The position numbers and the translations under genes are program-made. Shown here piece by piece: positions 32,723 to 42,094 of a DNA stretch of 64,000 nt. The notes beneath the pieces are model-generated. The model was not told the DNA's origin. It did not search any database and saw nothing but the letters and a program-made list of their open reading frames with translations. Every line of letters starts with the position of its first letter. The first letter of the stretch is position 1. Origin of the DNA: Namhaeicola litoreus (lineage in GTDB: Bacteria > Bacteroidota > Bacteroidia > Flavobacteriales > Flavobacteriaceae); the NCBI RefSeq assembly GCF_042679565.1, contig NZ_JBHTMY010000003.1, forward strand, positions 434,001 through 498,000, given 5' to 3'.

Positions 32723-35700
32723 TTGTTTGCAGCGCTTTTTATTGGGCTGTTAATGTTTTTGCTATCACTTTCTTCGGTCCAAACTTTTCTAGCCAAAAAA
32801 ATTACTTCCAAAATTAATGATAGTTATGGAACGGAAATTCATATAGGTAAAATAGACCTTTCATCACTAAAAAGATTTGAGTTGACGGATGTTTTAATAT
32901 TAGACCATCGGAAAGACTCTATGATTTATGTAAATTCTTTAAAAAGTGCTTTTAAAGATATAAAAGCAGTTCTTCACAGCGAATTTGCCTTGCAGAAGAT
33001 CTCGCTTTCAGAAGGTTTTTTAAGAATGAAAACATATAAAGGAGATTCAATAAACAACCTGACATATTTCGCTAATTCATTTCATTCTGATGAAGAATCA
33101 GAGACTACTTTTAAACTGAGTTCGCCAAATCTTTTGTTGGAGAATATTGAATATACTCTGATTGACGAAAATAAAAATAATGAACCTATTGTTTTTTATT
33201 ATGGAATTACGGGAGAATTAAATGAATTCTCAATTTTTGGTTCAGAAGTGAAGGCGAAAATCCGAAAAGTAAAGATTCCAAAAAACCATTTGATACCAGT
33301 AACTTTTTTTAAAACTGACTTTTTGTATTCTGATCAAAGAATGGAGTGTCTGAATACATCTTTCAATTCGGAAAATTCGAATATTGAAGCAGATATTATT
33401 TTTGAATATGGTGAAGGAGATATGTCTGATTTTAATAATAGAGTTAAAATAATAGCAGATTTTACTGAAGCCAATTTAGCCTTGGTAGATCTAAATATAT
33501 TATACGATGAATTTGGCACCAAAGATATTATTCATTTTAAAACGCGAGCAACAGGTACGATTAACGATTTTCAATTGAACAATCTCGAATTATATACCGA
33601 AAGAAAATCTGAACTTATTGGAGACATCAGTATTCAAAATGTATTGGACGCTGAAAATTTTGCATTACAGGGAGATATAGATAAAATTGCGGTAAATTAT
33701 GATAATCTAAAGAGACTTTTGCCAAACCTTTTGGGTAAAAATTTACCCGAAAGTTTGAGTGAAATGGGTACTATAAAAGCTGCAGGTGATTTAAACCTTA
33801 CTAAAAACGAACTGAATGCGAATTTAAGTACAACTTCGAATTTTGGTATTTTAAATACAGATATTTCATTGGTAAATCTTACTCAAAAAGAGAAGATGAG
33901 ATACAGAGGAACTGTAGAACTTAAGAATTTTAAGATTGGAGAGTTCGCAAAAGATCCTAAAATGGGTAAAATTTCTTTGCAAGGAGAGGTAAATGGTAGC
34001 GGTTTTACGATTAATACGATCAATACGACTGTTGTTGGTAATATTTCCAAATATGAATACAATGATTATACTTATAAGAATATTGATGTCAACGGTATTT
34101 TTGAAAATAAGCTTTTCAATGGAGAATTGAATGTGAATGATCCAAATTTGCAGATGAAATTCTCGGGAATAGGAGATTTTGTTGGAGAAATAAATAAATT
34201 TGATTTCAGTGCAGATGTAGTTTATTCTGATTTTAAACAACTCAATCTTTATAATAAGTACGAAAAGTCTATTTTAAAAGGGAAAATTGATCTCGCTTTT
34301 ACTGGTAATACATTTGATAATTTAATAGGTGAAATTAAATTTGAAGATGCATCTTATACCAATGAGAATGATGAGTATATTTTTACGAATTTCAGTATCG
34401 TTGCTTCTGAAAAAGATTCAATTCGAACTATCGACATTAATTCTACAGATATCATAGAAGGTCAAATGGAGGGTCGTTTCAATTATAAAGATCTTCTTAA
34501 GATTGCTCAGAATTCTTTAGGTAGTATGTATGCAAATTACAAGCGTATAGATGTTCGACCAAATCAGACGCTCGATTTTAATTTCAATATTTATAATAAA
34601 ATAATTGAAGTATTTTATCCAAAAGTAAATTTGGCAGCCAACACTTTTGTCAAAGGTCAAATAATTTCAAATGAGGATAAAATAGATCTCCTTTTAAAAT
34701 CACCAAAAGTAAAAATCTCCGAAAATGAATTCGACCAGGTCAAGTTGCAGATTAATAGCAAAAGTCCGCTCTACAATACGATCCTCAGTATAGATAACAT
34801 CACTACAGGTATATATGAGGCTTCTAATTTCAATTTGGTTAATGTAACCCTCAACGATACACTTTATGTTCGCACAGATTTTATTGGGGGCCCTAATAAA
34901 CTTGAGAATTACGATTTAAGTTTTTATCACACAATTGATGAAAGAGGTAATTCCGTTGTTGGGATAAAAAAATCGGAGATCAATTTCAAAAATAATCAAT
35001 GGTTCATTAATGAAAATAATAACGATCTAAATAAACTTGTCTTTTCTAATAATTTTGAAACTTTTGCCATAGATAAGATTACAATGGCCTCTGGTACTCA
35101 GAAAGTTGAACTAGCTGGTGCTTTTGGAGGAGAAGGTTCCAGTATCGATATGAACTTGGAATATGTAAACCTAGATGCCATCACTCCTGATATTGATAGC
35201 CTAAATTTTGATGGTAAAGTAAATGGGCAAATCAGTTTGCAAAGAAAGGATAAGAAATTTGTTCCTTTGGCAGATCTAATGATTAATTATTTCAGTATTA
35301 ATGATTTGTATTATGGAGATCTATCACTGTTTGCAAGTGGTGATGAAAATTTGACAGAATATAATTTTGATATTAAGTTATTAAATAACGACCTCGTTTC
35401 TTTTAACTCAAAAGGAAACATAGATTTTAATCAAAAACCACCAGTAATTTTAGCGGAAGTACTTTTGGACAGAATTAAATTAGAAGCATTTAGCCCATTG
35501 GGTAAAGATGTTTTGTCAAATATACGTGGAATAGCTACTGGAAATGTGATGATTACAGGCAATCTCAATAATCCGGATTTTACTGGTGAAATTGATTTAT
35601 CTAATGCCGGAATGGGTTTTCCATATTTGAATGTCGATTATAATTTTTCAGATCAATCTAAAATTGTGTTGAACAAACAAACTTTCGATTTTCAATCGAT

Positions 35701-37156
35701 AACCTTAACTGATACAGAAATGGGTACTGAAGGTACGCTTTCTGGCAAAATTAAACATGAAGGATTTAAAAAATGGTTTCTTGACTTATTCATTTCCGGC
35801 GAAAATTTATTGGCTTTAAATACGGAAGACCAGGAAGGAGCTTTATACTACGGAACCGCTTTAATTGAAGGGGAAACAACTATTTATGGTCCTGTTGATG
35901 ATCTCTTGATAGATGTTGAGGCAACAACTAATCCTGGAACCAAATTCGTTATTCCACTAAGTGATGTAAGTACGGTTGGAAACTCTAACTTAATTCATTT
36001 TGTAAACCCAGATGAAGAGGACGATGAAAACGATAAGACAATTCCATTTGCTTTAGAAAAAATGAAAGGTTTAAACTTAAATTTTAATTTGAATGTTACC
36101 AAAGATGCGGTGGCAGAAATTGTAATAGACAAAAAAACAGGAAGTTTACTTAAAGGAAGTGGAGACGGGAATCTAAGATTAGGAATTGATATGAATGGCA
36201 GATTTGAAATGTATGGAGAATTGCTTATTAATAACGGAGAGTATTTGTTCAAAAACATAGTGAGTAAGAATTTTGCTGTGCAAAATGGTGGAACGATTAT
36301 TTGGAATGGAGATCCGCTAGATGCAAACATTAATATTGAGGCATTATATAAAACCAAAGCGAATCCATCGGTATTGTTGGAGGATATATCGAGCTCTAGA
36401 AAAATTGATGTCAACCTTATAACCACTTTAAGTGGGTCATTATCCCAACCCCAATTTGATTTTGATATAGAAATACCAACTGCAAGTTCTGATGTCACAA
36501 CTGAGTTAAATTTTGTTTTAGCCAATAAAGATGAAAAACTGACACAGTTCTTTTCATTACTTGCCACAGGATCGTTTTTTAATACGGATCAGAGAAAGGG
36601 AGAATTTAACAGCGGTGCTGTTATTGCCGGTACTGTGGCAGAGCAGGCTTCGTCAATATTGTCGAATGTACTCAGTTCTTCAAATGATATTTTCCAAATA
36701 GGTGTAGATTACGAGGTAGGTGCTCAAAATAGGGTTGAAAATGTTGTAACAGATGATCAATTGGGAATACTGGTATCGGGTAGAATTGGAAATAAGGTAA
36801 TCGTTAATGGCAAAGTTGGGGTCCCAGTAGGGGCAAATACGCAATCAAGTGTTGTGGGGGAAGTGGAATTACTTGTCCCCTTAAACGAAGCAGAGACCTT
36901 GATGGGTAAGGTGTATAATCGTCAGAATGAAATTCAATTCGACCTAGATAGCGAAGGGTATACTCAAGGAGCTGGTATTTCCTATCGATTCGACTTTGAC
37001 AATACTACGGAGTTTATGGAGAAAATTGGTTTAAAAAAGAGTGAATCAGAAAAATCACTCACAAAAAAGCAAAAAGACAGCATAAAAGTGAGTGAAAAAA
37101 CTGCGAAAAATGAAAAAAAGGAAATTAAACAAGCTAAAAAACAAGATGAAATGTAA
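32723..37156 (+). CDS. TamB-like translocation/assembly protein (DUF490), start uncertain
   Basis: A giant inner-membrane-anchored protein of about 1480 residues with an N-terminal hydrophobic helix, a long run of beta-repeats, and a C-terminal DUF490/TamB domain (VAEIVIDKKTGSLLKGSGDGNLRLGI region to IGVDYEVGAQNRVENV). Such proteins span the periplasm and move lipids or assist outer-membrane protein assembly. The only usual start codon for the full frame is TTG at 32723, which cuts into the hydrophobic helix. In-frame codons upstream encode a better anchor (RFKKIFIRFILFAALF) but have no ATG/GTG/TTG. Either ATT at 32684 is used, or the A-run at 32669-32673 hides a one-base indel that would join the ATG at 32665. 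The last 40 residues are Lys-rich. Confidence 0.88.
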   Translation: MFAALFIGLLMFLLSLSSVQTFLAKKITSKINDSYGTEIHIGKIDLSSLKRFELTDVLILDHRKDSMIYVNSLKSAFKDIKAVLHSEFALQKISLSEGFLRMKTYKGDSINNLTYFANSFHSDEESETTFKLSSPNLLLENIEYTLIDENKNNEPIVFYYGITGELNEFSIFGSEVKAKIRKVKIPKNHLIPVTFFKTDFLYSDQRMECLNTSFNSENSNIEADIIFEYGEGDMSDFNNRVKIIADFTEANLALVDLNILYDEFGTKDIIHFKTRATGTINDFQLNNLELYTERKSELIGDISIQNVLDAENFALQGDIDKIAVNYDNLKRLLPNLLGKNLPESLSEMGTIKAAGDLNLTKNELNANLSTTSNFGILNTDISLVNLTQKEKMRYRGTVELKNFKIGEFAKDPKMGKISLQGEVNGSGFTINTINTTVVGNISKYEYNDYTYKNIDVNGIFENKLFNGELNVNDPNLQMKFSGIGDFVGEINKFDFSADVVYSDFKQLNLYNKYEKSILKGKIDLAFTGNTFDNLIGEIKFEDASYTNENDEYIFTNFSIVASEKDSIRTIDINSTDIIEGQMEGRFNYKDLLKIAQNSLGSMYANYKRIDVRPNQTLDFNFNIYNKIIEVFYPKVNLAANTFVKGQIISNEDKIDLLLKSPKVKISENEFDQVKLQINSKSPLYNTILSIDNITTGIYEASNFNLVNVTLNDTLYVRTDFIGGPNKLENYDLSFYHTIDERGNSVVGIKKSEINFKNNQWFINENNNDLNKLVFSNNFETFAIDKITMASGTQKVELAGAFGGEGSSIDMNLEYVNLDAITPDIDSLNFDGKVNGQISLQRKDKKFVPLADLMINYFSINDLYYGDLSLFASGDENLTEYNFDIKLLNNDLVSFNSKGNIDFNQKPPVILAEVLLDRIKLEAFSPLGKDVLSNIRGIATGNVMITGNLNNPDFTGEIDLSNAGMGFPYLNVDYNFSDQSKIVLNKQTFDFQSITLTDTEMGTEGTLSGKIKHEGFKKWFLDLFISGENLLALNTEDQEGALYYGTALIEGETTIYGPVDDLLIDVEATTNPGTKFVIPLSDVSTVGNSNLIHFVNPDEEDDENDKTIPFALEKMKGLNLNFNLNVTKDAVAEIVIDKKTGSLLKGSGDGNLRLGIDMNGRFEMYGELLINNGEYLFKNIVSKNFAVQNGGTIIWNGDPLDANINIEALYKTKANPSVLLEDISSSRKIDVNLITTLSGSLSQPQFDFDIEIPTASSDVTTELNFVLANKDEKLTQFFSLLATGSFFNTDQRKGEFNSGAVIAGTVAEQASSILSNVLSSSNDIFQIGVDYEVGAQNRVENVVTDDQLGILVSGRIGNKVIVNGKVGVPVGANTQSSVVGEVELLVPLNEAETLMGKVYNRQNEIQFDLDSEGYTQGAGISYRFDFDNTTEFMEKIGLKKSESEKSLTKKQKDSIKVSEKTAKNEKKEIKQAKKQDEM

Positions 37157-37309
37157 AAATATCATAAAAATTACTTTTTTTTGTAATTGATATGCCAATT
37201 TTTGCTGTTTAGCGAATTTTTTAAAAATAAAACTTGAGGTTATCTTACATTTAGGTAATAATTTTTTTTTGTTTCAATAACAGCACTTTTAAATTAAATA
37301 CATTTCAAA

Positions 37310-38566
37310 ATGAATAAATCTTCGAACTTTTTTCCACTTCTCATAGTAGGTGCACTTTTCTTTATTTTAGGTTTTATTACTTGGCTTAACGGACTCTTAA
37401 TACCTTATTTAAAGACGGCCTGTGAATTGACTAATTTCCAAGCATTGTTTGTAGCCTTTGCTTTTTATATTTCATTCACACTCATGGCCTTACCTTCCTC
37501 TTGGATATTAAAGAAGATTGGTTTCAAAAGTGGAATGAGTTTAGGATTGTTTATCATGTCTTTAGGAGCCTTAGTTTTTATACCGGCTGCCAATACAAGA
37601 GATTACACTTTTTTTCTTACAGGTTTGTTTATATTGGGAACAGGGATTGCTTTGCTGCAAACAGCTGTAAATCCATATGTTACCATTCTTGGGCCAATAG
37701 ATTCTGCCGCAAAGAGAATTAGTATCATGGGTATTTGTAATAAAGTTGCAGGTGCACTTGCGCCTTTAATTCTTGCCTATTTTATTGTGCGTGAGGGAGA
37801 TGATGAAATGATTAAAACTTTAGAAACCATTGCTTTAGATGAGAAATTGAGACTGCTTGACGAAATGGCCGAGCGCGTGATTGTTCCTTACATGGTAATG
37901 GCTGCTGTATTGTTCTTACTAGCTTTAGCAATTAGATTTATTCATTTACCTGATCTAAAGTCGGAAGATGATGACACTAAAAATGAAAAATCCGGAGAGA
38001 TTGTAAAGACAAGTGTTTTTCAATTCCCCTATTTGATCTTAGGGGTAATAGCCTTGTTTTTTTATGTTGGTGTTGAGGTAATTGCAGGTGATACAATCAT
38101 TCGTTATGGAGAATCATTAGGCATCGAGTTGAATGTGGCGAAAGTATTTACAACCTATACCTTGACGGCAATGCTAGTTGGATATATTTTGGGTATCATA
38201 CTCATTCCTAAATATATCAGTCAAAGAAAGGCATTGCAAGCTTCTGCTATTTTAGGAATCATTTTTTCATTTGGAGCTATCTTTACGGATGGATTTACTT
38301 CAGTGTTTTTTATCGCGATATTAGGTTTGGCTAATGCATTGGTTTGGCCGGCTATCTGGCCATTGGCCATTCATGGACTTGGAAAATTTATCAATACTGG
38401 GTCTGCATTGTTGATCATGGCAATTTCCGGGGGTGCAATTATTCCATTACTTTGGGGTAAGATTGCCGATTTATCATCGCCAAGAGAAGCATATTGGATT
38501 ATGATTCCAAGTTATTTGATTATATTGCTTTACGCAACAAAAGGCTATAAAATTAAGAAATGGTAA
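37310..38566 (+). CDS. MFS sugar transporter (FucP/NagP-type)
   Basis: A 418-residue permease with twelve membrane helices and the FucP-family opening FFILGFITWLNGLLIPYLKTACELTNFQA (about 16-44) and conserved TAVNPYVTILGP (about 120-131). Family members are proton symporters for fucose, glucose/galactose or GlcNAc. The DeoR gene and MurQ downstream favour an amino sugar. It is followed after 62 bases by the DeoR regulator and probably co-transcribed with it. Exact substrate not decided. Confidence 0.88.
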   Translation: MNKSSNFFPLLIVGALFFILGFITWLNGLLIPYLKTACELTNFQALFVAFAFYISFTLMALPSSWILKKIGFKSGMSLGLFIMSLGALVFIPAANTRDYTFFLTGLFILGTGIALLQTAVNPYVTILGPIDSAAKRISIMGICNKVAGALAPLILAYFIVREGDDEMIKTLETIALDEKLRLLDEMAERVIVPYMVMAAVLFLLALAIRFIHLPDLKSEDDDTKNEKSGEIVKTSVFQFPYLILGVIALFFYVGVEVIAGDTIIRYGESLGIELNVAKVFTTYTLTAMLVGYILGIILIPKYISQRKALQASAILGIIFSFGAIFTDGFTSVFFIAILGLANALVWPAIWPLAIHGLGKFINTGSALLIMAISGGAIIPLLWGKIADLSSPREAYWIMIPSYLIILLYATKGYKIKKW

Positions 38567-38628
38567 GGAGATTAATCCTCTATCAAGGTTGACGGTAATA
38601 ATCTACAAATTTTGGAATCATTAGTATT

Positions 38629-39378
38629 ATGCTTAAAGAAGAAAGACAGAACTATATTTTAGAGAAATTAAGGGAGTTAAACCGCGTAAAATCAAACGAA
38701 TTAGCTATTGAGTTAGATGTTTCTGAAGATACAATTCGTAGAGATCTAAATCAATTGGCACATAATGGTTTGATTCTAAAAGTACATGGTGGTGCACTTT
38801 CAACCCACCAGAAACTATATTCCTACAATGAAAGTTCTGTATTTAATAGGGAAAATAAAATTGCAATTGCAGAAAAGGCCATTTCCCTAATAAAAGAAGG
38901 ACAAACAATTATTATTAGTGGCGGTACTACAAATCTTGAACTAGCCCGCTTAATACCTCATGATCTAAAAATTACGATCTATACATATAGTTTGACAATT
39001 GCGATGCAACTAACTGAACATCCAAATGCAGAGGTGATTATTATTGGCGGAAAATTGAATAAAGATGCATTGGTAACAGTTGGAGTAAATGTGGTAAAAG
39101 TTTTGTCAAAAATCAAAGCAGATATTTGCTTTTTGGGTACAAGTGGTTTGGATGTTGAAGAGGGGATTACAGAAGTAGGTTACGAAGTTTCTTTTATTAA
39201 AAGAGTGATGATCGCTTCTTCACAAATGGCAGTTACTTTAGTAACATCGGATAAATTAAATACAACACAACGTTATCCTGTGTGTGATTTAAATGAAATC
39301 CATAAAATTATCACTGAATTATCTCCGGATGACCCACTGCTTTATCCCTTTATGAGAAAAGGGCTTGATGTACTATAG
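38629..39378 (+). CDS. DeoR family sugar-responsive repressor
   Basis: A 249-residue regulator with the N-terminal HTH RQNYILEKLRELNRVKSNELAIELDVSEDTIRRDL (about 5-39) and the DeoR signature ending KVHGGAL. The C-terminal sugar-phosphate-binding domain has ISGGTTNLELARLI and ADICFLGTSGL. Likely senses a phosphorylated amino sugar and controls the MFS and SSS/MurQ units on either side. A repeat-rich candidate operator lies at about 39450-39490. Confidence 0.93.
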   Translation: MLKEERQNYILEKLRELNRVKSNELAIELDVSEDTIRRDLNQLAHNGLILKVHGGALSTHQKLYSYNESSVFNRENKIAIAEKAISLIKEGQTIIISGGTTNLELARLIPHDLKITIYTYSLTIAMQLTEHPNAEVIIIGGKLNKDALVTVGVNVVKVLSKIKADICFLGTSGLDVEEGITEVGYEVSFIKRVMIASSQMAVTLVTSDKLNTTQRYPVCDLNEIHKIITELSPDDPLLYPFMRKGLDVL

Positions 39379-39415
39379 CGTGTAAAGGTTCTTTGTTAAT
39401 GTAATAATATATCGA

Positions 39416-39446
39416 AAAGGGTGGCTAAATTTGCCACCCTTTATTA
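39416..39446 (+). terminator. Terminator after the DeoR gene
   Basis: AAAGGGTGGC (39416-39425) and GCCACCCTTT (39433-39442) form a 10-bp stem with a 7-base loop. The T tract is short, so it may be partly leaky. Confidence 0.8.
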
Positions 39447-39449
39447 TAT

Positions 39450-39512
39450 ATGCATAAAAGCGCAAAAAAATATGCGTTAATTTGCATGTTTTAAATTTAT
39501 CAGTTATATTCG
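39450..39512 (+). promoter_or_regulatory. Promoter and candidate DeoR operator for the SSS-murQ operon
   Basis: TTTG at 39481 and TATATTCG at 39505-39512, 20 bases apart, fit the -33/-7 pattern. Just upstream and overlapping, several ATGC/GCAT elements occur (ATGCAT, GCGCA, ATGCGT, TTTGCAT), including ATGC-N8-GCAT. This is the kind of repeated half-site array that DeoR proteins bind. Confidence 0.5.
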
Positions 39513-39606
39513 CCTCATAAACATGAATAATCAGATTATTTCACTTTAAGAAATATTTAAAAATATAGTTTGTTTCAGATGTTTTTATTTGATGGTGTAG
39601 TACAAA

Positions 39607-39631
39607 GGGAATGGCTTGAGAAACCATTCCC
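39607..39631 (+). promoter_or_regulatory. 8-bp hairpin in the leader of the SSS gene
   Basis: GGGAATGG (39607-39614) and CCATTCCC (39624-39631) pair perfectly over a 9-base loop, ending 37 bases before the TTG start. No T run follows, so it is not a simple terminator. It could protect the mRNA 5' end, control translation, or be a protein site. Confidence 0.5.
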
Positions 39632-39668
39632 TGTCTATGCCAATTTCAAAACACCAAAAAAATAACCT

Positions 39669-41117
39669 TTGAGTACACTTTTAATCTTTATCATCATAGT
39701 TGCCTATTTTTCTTTGATCATGTTTATATCCTACATGACTTCAAGGAAACAGAGTGATGATACTTTTTTTACTGGTGACAGAAAATCACCTTGGTTTTTA
39801 GTGGCTTTTGGTATGGTAGGAGCAGCGCTCTCAGGAGTGACCTTTGTCTCCGTACCAGGTATGGTTGGAAATAACAGTTTCTATTTTTTTCAGTTTATCC
39901 TGGGAAACGTAGTGGGATATCTATTTATCACTTTTGTATTAATTCCGCTGTATTACAAATTGAATCTAGTTTCGATTTATGCTTATCTAAAAGATAGATT
40001 TGGCTTTAAGACTTACAAAACCGGTTCTTTATTTTTTATTATTTCTCAGTCTTTTGGTGCATCCCTAAGACTATTGTTAGCAGCAAAGATTTTACAGTTT
40101 GCCTTTTTTGATGCTTTGAATATTCCCTTTTTTCTTACGGTAATTATAATACTTTCACTGGTTTGGCTTTATACCAATAAATCCGGAATTAAGACGATCG
40201 TTTGGACAGACACATTGCAAACTTTTTTTCTAATACTTGCTGCAATTATTACAATTTATGCTATAATAAGTTCTTTAGATTTAAATCTCGTTGAGTCAGT
40301 AAAAGAAGTCACTAAACACAAGTATTTTGATGTTTTTAATTGGGATCCTAAATCGGGAAATAATTTTTTTAAACAGTTTATTTCAGGTGTTTTAATTGCA
40401 ATTGCAATGATGGGATTAGACCAGAATATGATGCAAAAAACACTTACTTGCAAAAACTTGAAGGATGCTCAAAAAAACACATTGACATTTAGTTTAATCT
40501 TGGCCATAACTCAGTTCTTATTTTTGGGCTTGGGGATAATGCTGTATTTATACGCCGAAAGAAATAATATATCATTACCAATGGGAGAAAACGGTGTATT
40601 TTTAGATACAGACACACTATTTCCAAATTTAGCCATTAATTACCTTGGAGTTATTGCAGGAATTAGTTTTCTATTGGGGATTATTGCAGCCTCTTTTTCT
40701 AGTGTTGATTCTGCTCTCACCGCCTTGACTACTTCTTTTACTTATGATTTTATGGAAATGGAAAGTAAAAGTGGGGTACAAAGGAGAAAACTTAAGAACC
40801 GTGTTCTTTTCGGCTTCTCTTTGGTCGTGTTCTTGATTATTATGGCATTTTCGGGAAGTCGGGGAGATGTGATAAGCACAATTTTTAAGGTTGCAGGATA
40901 CACTTATGGTCCCTTACTTGGGCTATATTTATTCGGTATGTTTACCCATGTACAGATTAAAGATAAATATGTACCCTTAATATGTATAGTGGCACCAATT
41001 TTAACGTATATTTTAAATATTTGGACTGCATCTGCGTTTAATTTTGATTTTGGTTTTATCAATATTGCTGTAAACGCTTTTTTAACAGTGCTAGGATTAT
41101 TATTAATTAAAAAGTAA
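39669..41117 (+). CDS. Sodium:solute symporter (SSS family)
   Basis: A 482-residue permease with about 13 membrane helices and the SSS signature region (GMVGAALSGVTFVSVPGMVG, about 50-69; FLLGIIAASFSSVDSALTALTTSF, about 334-357). The start is TTG; the first in-frame ATG lies inside helix 1. It ends 11 bases before murQ and is surely in the same operon, so the likely cargo is MurNAc, anhydro-MurNAc or a MurNAc-containing sugar. Related SSS permeases move sialic acid, glucose or proline, so the cargo is inferred. Confidence 0.88.
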   Translation: MSTLLIFIIIVAYFSLIMFISYMTSRKQSDDTFFTGDRKSPWFLVAFGMVGAALSGVTFVSVPGMVGNNSFYFFQFILGNVVGYLFITFVLIPLYYKLNLVSIYAYLKDRFGFKTYKTGSLFFIISQSFGASLRLLLAAKILQFAFFDALNIPFFLTVIIILSLVWLYTNKSGIKTIVWTDTLQTFFLILAAIITIYAIISSLDLNLVESVKEVTKHKYFDVFNWDPKSGNNFFKQFISGVLIAIAMMGLDQNMMQKTLTCKNLKDAQKNTLTFSLILAITQFLFLGLGIMLYLYAERNNISLPMGENGVFLDTDTLFPNLAINYLGVIAGISFLLGIIAASFSSVDSALTALTTSFTYDFMEMESKSGVQRRKLKNRVLFGFSLVVFLIIMAFSGSRGDVISTIFKVAGYTYGPLLGLYLFGMFTHVQIKDKYVPLICIVAPILTYILNIWTASAFNFDFGFINIAVNAFLTVLGLLLIKK

Positions 41118-41128
41118 ATGTTTTTACT

Positions 41129-41941
41129 ATGTCGGTAAAGAAAATAACTGAAGAACCCTCAAATTATGATTACTTAGAAGAAATGAGTGTTCACGACTTA
41201 TTGGTCAATATTAACCATGAGGATAAAAATGTGCCAATTGCAGTTGAAGAAACAATTCCACAAATTGAAGCTTTAGTAGAGCAGATCATTGAAAAATTTG
41301 AGATGGGTGGGAGACTTTTTTATATAGGAGCTGGTACAAGTGGTAGACTTGGTGTACTGGATGCTTCTGAATGTCCTCCAACTTTTGGCGTACCGCATGA
41401 TTGGGTAATAGGGTTAATAGCTGGTGGAGATAAGGCATTTAGAAAGGCGGTTGAAAATGCTGAAGATGACATAGAACAGGCATGGAAAGATTTACTAAAG
41501 TTTAATATTAATTCAAATGACGTATTAGTTGGAATTGCCGCTTCAGGAACTACGCCTTATGTGATTGGGGGACTGCAAAAGGCGAATGAGAATGGGATTG
41601 TTACTGGTTGTGTAACATGTAACCCTGGATCTGAAGTGGCAGCCAATGCTAAATATCCTATCGAGGCAATTGTTGGACCCGAGTTTGTTACCGGCAGTAC
41701 AAGAATGAAATCTGGAACAGCACAAAAATTGATTCTAAATATGATTACAACTTCTTTAATGGTAAAATTGGGAAGAGTAAAAGGTAATAAAATGGTTGAT
41801 ATGCAATTGACCAATAAAAAATTGGTTAAACGTGGTACGATGATGATTAAAAATGAATTAAAAATAGATGAAGATCTTGCATTAGAACTCTTGATGAAAC
41901 ATCAAAGTGTGCGCAAAGCCATCGAAGAATATTCCAAATAA
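41129..41941 (+). CDS. murQ: N-acetylmuramic acid 6-phosphate etherase MurQ
   Basis: Cleaves the lactyl ether of MurNAc-6-phosphate to GlcNAc-6-phosphate and D-lactate. SIS-fold protein of 270 residues, slightly shorter than the 298-residue E. coli enzyme at the C-terminus (the last helical domain is trimmed). The motif GAGTSGRLGVLDASECPPTFGV contains catalytic E81, and E112 matches the second acid. Works with a MurNAc kinase; the BadF-type kinase at 49963 is a candidate. Confidence 0.96.
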   Translation: MSVKKITEEPSNYDYLEEMSVHDLLVNINHEDKNVPIAVEETIPQIEALVEQIIEKFEMGGRLFYIGAGTSGRLGVLDASECPPTFGVPHDWVIGLIAGGDKAFRKAVENAEDDIEQAWKDLLKFNINSNDVLVGIAASGTTPYVIGGLQKANENGIVTGCVTCNPGSEVAANAKYPIEAIVGPEFVTGSTRMKSGTAQKLILNMITTSLMVKLGRVKGNKMVDMQLTNKKLVKRGTMMIKNELKIDEDLALELLMKHQSVRKAIEEYSK

Positions 41942-41961
41942 TTACAGGTTAATTTTTTTGT

Positions 41962-41988
41962 AGGCCCACCAAGTTTGGTGGGCTTTTC
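41962..41988 (+). terminator. Terminator after murQ
   Basis: GCCCACCAA and TTGGTGGGC pair over a 2-base loop and are followed by a T run. Confidence 0.92.
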
Positions 41989-42094
41989 ATTTTTAATTTT
42001 TCGAATCTCCTTTTTTAATCGACGAATTAAGGATTATTGAAGTCTTCAGTTATTTTTAAGTTATTATATTTGGAGAGTAAAAAATAGGATAAAA

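Noticed and set aside
35995..36567. 190-residue minus-strand open frame inside the TamB-like gene
   Set aside because: Antisense to the conserved DUF490 domain; low-complexity Ser/Phe/Leu composition typical of reverse-frame shadows.
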